From JAGLTN01 sp035403325 (GTDB lineage Bacteria > Planctomycetota > Phycisphaerae > Sedimentisphaerales > Anaerobacaceae): DNA of 24,343 bases. Position numbers and translations under genes: made by a program. Every line of letters starts with the position of its first letter. Positions within the stretch are counted from its first letter, which is position 1. Below, one piece after another: positions 22,693-24,343 of the stretch. Where the stretch lies: the NCBI GenBank assembly GCA_964492365.1, contig CAZBKA010000034.1, forward strand, positions 1 to 24,343, given 5' to 3'. The notes beneath the pieces are model-generated. The model ran no database searches and was not told where the DNA came from. It worked only from the letters and a program-made list of their open reading frames with translations.

Positions 22693-23419
22693 GGATAAGA
22701 TAGCATTCGTCACTGGCGGTAGTGGTGATGTAGGAGAGGCGATAGTAAAAGTTCTTGCACGAGAAAATTGCAAAGTTGCATTTTCATATAACAATGGACA
22801 GCATAAAGCAGAGACTCTTCAAGAAAATCTCAGGTCATCAGGATTCGATGTCAAATCTTATTGTCTTGATGTTACCGATGCAAAAGCATCAACTGAACTT
22901 GCCAAGCAAATTGAAGAAGAACTCGGCTCTGTTGATATCCTGGTCAATAACGCAGGTATTGCACAGGTTATGCCCTTTGCAATGATAGAGGAAAAAGACT
23001 GGGATGAACTGATGGATGTTAATGTCAAAGGGATGTTTCTGGTGACCAAGGCTTTTGCACGAAGTATGATAAGACGGAAAGTTGGCAGCATTGTCAATAT
23101 GGGTTCGCTTGCTGGTATGAGGATGCTTGAGGTACCAGTACATTATGCTGCTGCAAAAAGTGCCGTAGTTGGATTCACTATGGCTCTTGCTCGTGAATTA
23201 GGTCGGTACAACATAAGGGTAAATGCTGTTGCACCAGGGATGCTTCAAGGAGGAGTCAGCACCAATATTCCAGCCAAACAGCAAGAGCAGTACAAAAGTC
23301 ACTGTGCCCTTTCTCGTGCTGGCAGTTGCGAGGAGGTTGCGGAACTGGTGGCATTTCTTGTAAGTGATCGTAGCAGCTACATTAATGCCCAGTCGATACT
23401 GGTTGATGGGGGCATATAA
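22685..23419 (+). CDS. 3-oxoacyl-ACP reductase (FabG-like SDR)
   Basis: A 244-residue classical SDR. The cofactor loop is TGGSGDVGEAI, with NNAGIA following. The catalytic residues are Ser141 (NMGSLAG), Tyr154 and Lys158 (HYAAAKSAVVGF), and the C-terminus carries PGMLQGG and ILVDGGI typical of FabG. It should reduce the beta-keto group on the carrier-bound chain with NADPH. The frame is open from 22619, but GGAGGAGG at the right distance fixes the start at ATG 22685, overlapping the carrier-protein stop by 8 bp. The next ATG overlaps its stop by one base. With the dehydratase pair it completes a ketone-to-alkene cycle; no classical enoyl reductase is seen in the window. Confidence 0.9.
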   Translation: MLKDKIAFVTGGSGDVGEAIVKVLARENCKVAFSYNNGQHKAETLQENLRSSGFDVKSYCLDVTDAKASTELAKQIEEELGSVDILVNNAGIAQVMPFAMIEEKDWDELMDVNVKGMFLVTKAFARSMIRRKVGSIVNMGSLAGMRMLEVPVHYAAAKSAVVGFTMALARELGRYNIRVNAVAPGMLQGGVSTNIPAKQQEQYKSHCALSRAGSCEEVAELVAFLVSDRSSYINAQSILVDGGI

Positions 23420-23880
23420 TGAAATTCCGCATGGTAGACAGGATAATTGATTATGAACCCGGAAAAAGTATTCGAGGGGTCAAGACAGTCTCTTTCGAAG
23501 AATACCAGCTTAAATCAGCTTTTGGTGATAACCCCTGTCTGCCTGAAAGTCTTATCATGGAAAGCTTCTTTCAGCTTGGTAACTGGCTGATTATGCTTAC
23601 ATCGGATTTTGTGCAGATGGGATTGCTGGTTCGAACAAATGAAGTAAGATTTGAACGTCAGGTTGGGCCAGGTGAAAACATATTTATGGAGATTTGTGTT
23701 CGCAGTTATCGTGATGATGGTGTGCTCTTTGACGGCAAGGCTATTGCAAACGAAAAAGTGATCGCAAAAGGAACCGGTTGTCTGGCTACGATAACGAAAC
23801 TGGACGAATATTATAATCCAGAAGACATCAAGGTGCTTTTTTCAGAAATTTATCGCCCCGACATTACCAATAAAGGATAG
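23419..23880 (+). CDS. FabZ/ApeP-like hotdog protein lacking the catalytic His
   Basis: A 153-residue hotdog protein. Aligned without gaps to the first dehydratase, its active-site stretch is AFGDNPCLPESLIMESFFQ: the His34 position is Ala34 while Glu48 is kept. The rest follows the FabZ fold, including VRFERQVGPGENIFMEI and a KGTGCLATI end strand. On its own it should not dehydrate. A heterodimer with the first dehydratase, in which each subunit contributes to a site, would explain why both are kept. In aryl-polyene and some reducing type II PKS systems the dehydratase is such a heterodimer. The start overlaps the ketoreductase stop by one base. Confidence 0.8.
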   Translation: MKFRMVDRIIDYEPGKSIRGVKTVSFEEYQLKSAFGDNPCLPESLIMESFFQLGNWLIMLTSDFVQMGLLVRTNEVRFERQVGPGENIFMEICVRSYRDDGVLFDGKAIANEKVIAKGTGCLATITKLDEYYNPEDIKVLFSEIYRPDITNKG

Positions 23881-23884
23881 TTAT

Positions 23885-24343
23885 ATGGCAAGACTGGCAG
23901 AAAAAGATTATACATACTTTCGTACAGTTCGCGGGGTGTGTCGGCATTGCCGACAGATAGTCCCGGCACGGGTATTTTTCCGAGATGGCCAGGTATGGCA
24001 GGAAAGTTTGTGTCACGATTGCAAGAATGAACCTGCGCTGATTGCTTCAGATCAAAATTGGTATATGACGAATATACTTAAGGCAATGCCTGACCATTCA
24101 CCTTTGCCACATGCAAAGGCATCCCAAAAAGGCTGTCCCCATGATTGTGGCCCTTGCACATGGCATGCTTCTCCGTGTCAACTGCCTGTAATTTCAGTCA
24201 CTAACGCCTGTGACCTGAGATGTCCAATCTGCTTTACATATAATCGGCAGGATACTATTTTTAATATGTCTGTCGAAGAAATGAAGCAGACAGTTGACTG
24301 GATTATAGAATCGTCACAACAGGTAGATTTGATCAATATCACC
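23885..24343 (+). CDS. Radical SAM protein resembling tetraether synthase (Tes/MJ0619-like), N-terminal part
   Basis: The first 153 codons are seen; the gene runs off the right edge. An N-terminal ribbon (VCRHCRQIVPARVFFRDGQ, then LCHDC) is followed by GCPHDCGPCTWH and the [4Fe-4S] SAM motif Cys109-x3-Cys113-x2-Cys116 (ACDLRCPICF). This order of a rubredoxin-like CxxC/CxxC part, a 'CPxDCGxC' cluster site and the SAM motif preceded by SVTNAC is what I recall for archaeal tetraether synthase and its bacterial relatives, which join lipid chains by C-C bonds between methyl ends. AAGGA upstream and a 4-base gap from the previous stop support the start and operon membership. In this setting it may act on the acyl chain made by the operon. 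The family call is from motifs only. Confidence 0.7.
   Translation, partial: MARLAEKDYTYFRTVRGVCRHCRQIVPARVFFRDGQVWQESLCHDCKNEPALIASDQNWYMTNILKAMPDHSPLPHAKASQKGCPHDCGPCTWHASPCQLPVISVTNACDLRCPICFTYNRQDTIFNMSVEEMKQTVDWIIESSQQVDLINIT

Noticed and set aside
1..24343. CRISPR array or tandem DNA repeats
   Set aside because: No regularly spaced direct repeats with unique spacers were seen on reading the window.

Overview
The window looks like a chromosomal stretch of an AT-rich bacterium, most likely a planctomycete of the Phycisphaerae type. This is inference from gene style: a very large secreted GH106-type glycosidase with tandem C-terminal beta modules, an integrase tail of the 'EPPTHGFSVR' kind that reads through a tRNA-Phe attachment core, an orphan excisionase-like HTH gene, and a class II Fic protein. 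No rRNA and no intact tRNA gene is present, so lineage cannot be fixed from the window.

Layout. (1) 1-2894, minus strand: most of a secreted GH106 (alpha-L-rhamnosidase-like) protein, cut by the left edge. (2) 3324-14255, plus strand: a tightly packed nucleotide-sugar and surface-glycan operon. It holds two SDR sugar enzymes, an HddC-like guanylyltransferase and HddA-like heptose kinase pair, a split transketolase, a ColD-like sugar 3-dehydratase (PLP fold with His in place of Lys), a B12-type radical SAM enzyme, a DPM/GtrB-like glycosyltransferase and a large polytopic membrane protein. Together they suggest a GDP-activated deoxy- or branched heptose delivered through a polyprenyl-phosphate sugar. 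(3) 14256-17881: a patchwork with hairpins, a tRNA-Phe 3' fragment inside a decayed integrase tail, an excisionase-like gene, an M48-type metallopeptidase, a Fic protein with its own inverted-repeat operator, and a small four-helix membrane protein. (4) 18057-24343, plus strand: a strong promoter with twin palindromes, then a regulator-like protein, then a compact type II polyketide/fatty-acid-like operon. The operon encodes a FabZ-like dehydratase, a chain-length-factor-like ketosynthase without catalytic residues, an active-looking ketosynthase, a nitroreductase, a long acyl carrier protein, a FabG-like ketoreductase, a second hotdog protein without the catalytic His, and the start of a radical SAM protein resembling tetraether synthase (Tes).

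The most unusual item is the regulator at 18110-18763. It is a LexA-type winged helix joined to an IS200/IS605 TnpA-like (Y1 transposase) domain whose HUH motif and catalytic Tyr are both lost. It lies directly downstream of a repeated palindrome overlapping a good promoter and directly upstream of the lipid/polyketide operon. The reading offered here is a domesticated transposase used as a transcription factor for a specialised acyl-chain pathway in which both the ketosynthase and the dehydratase come as active/inactive pairs and a Tes-like radical SAM enzyme may act on the product.
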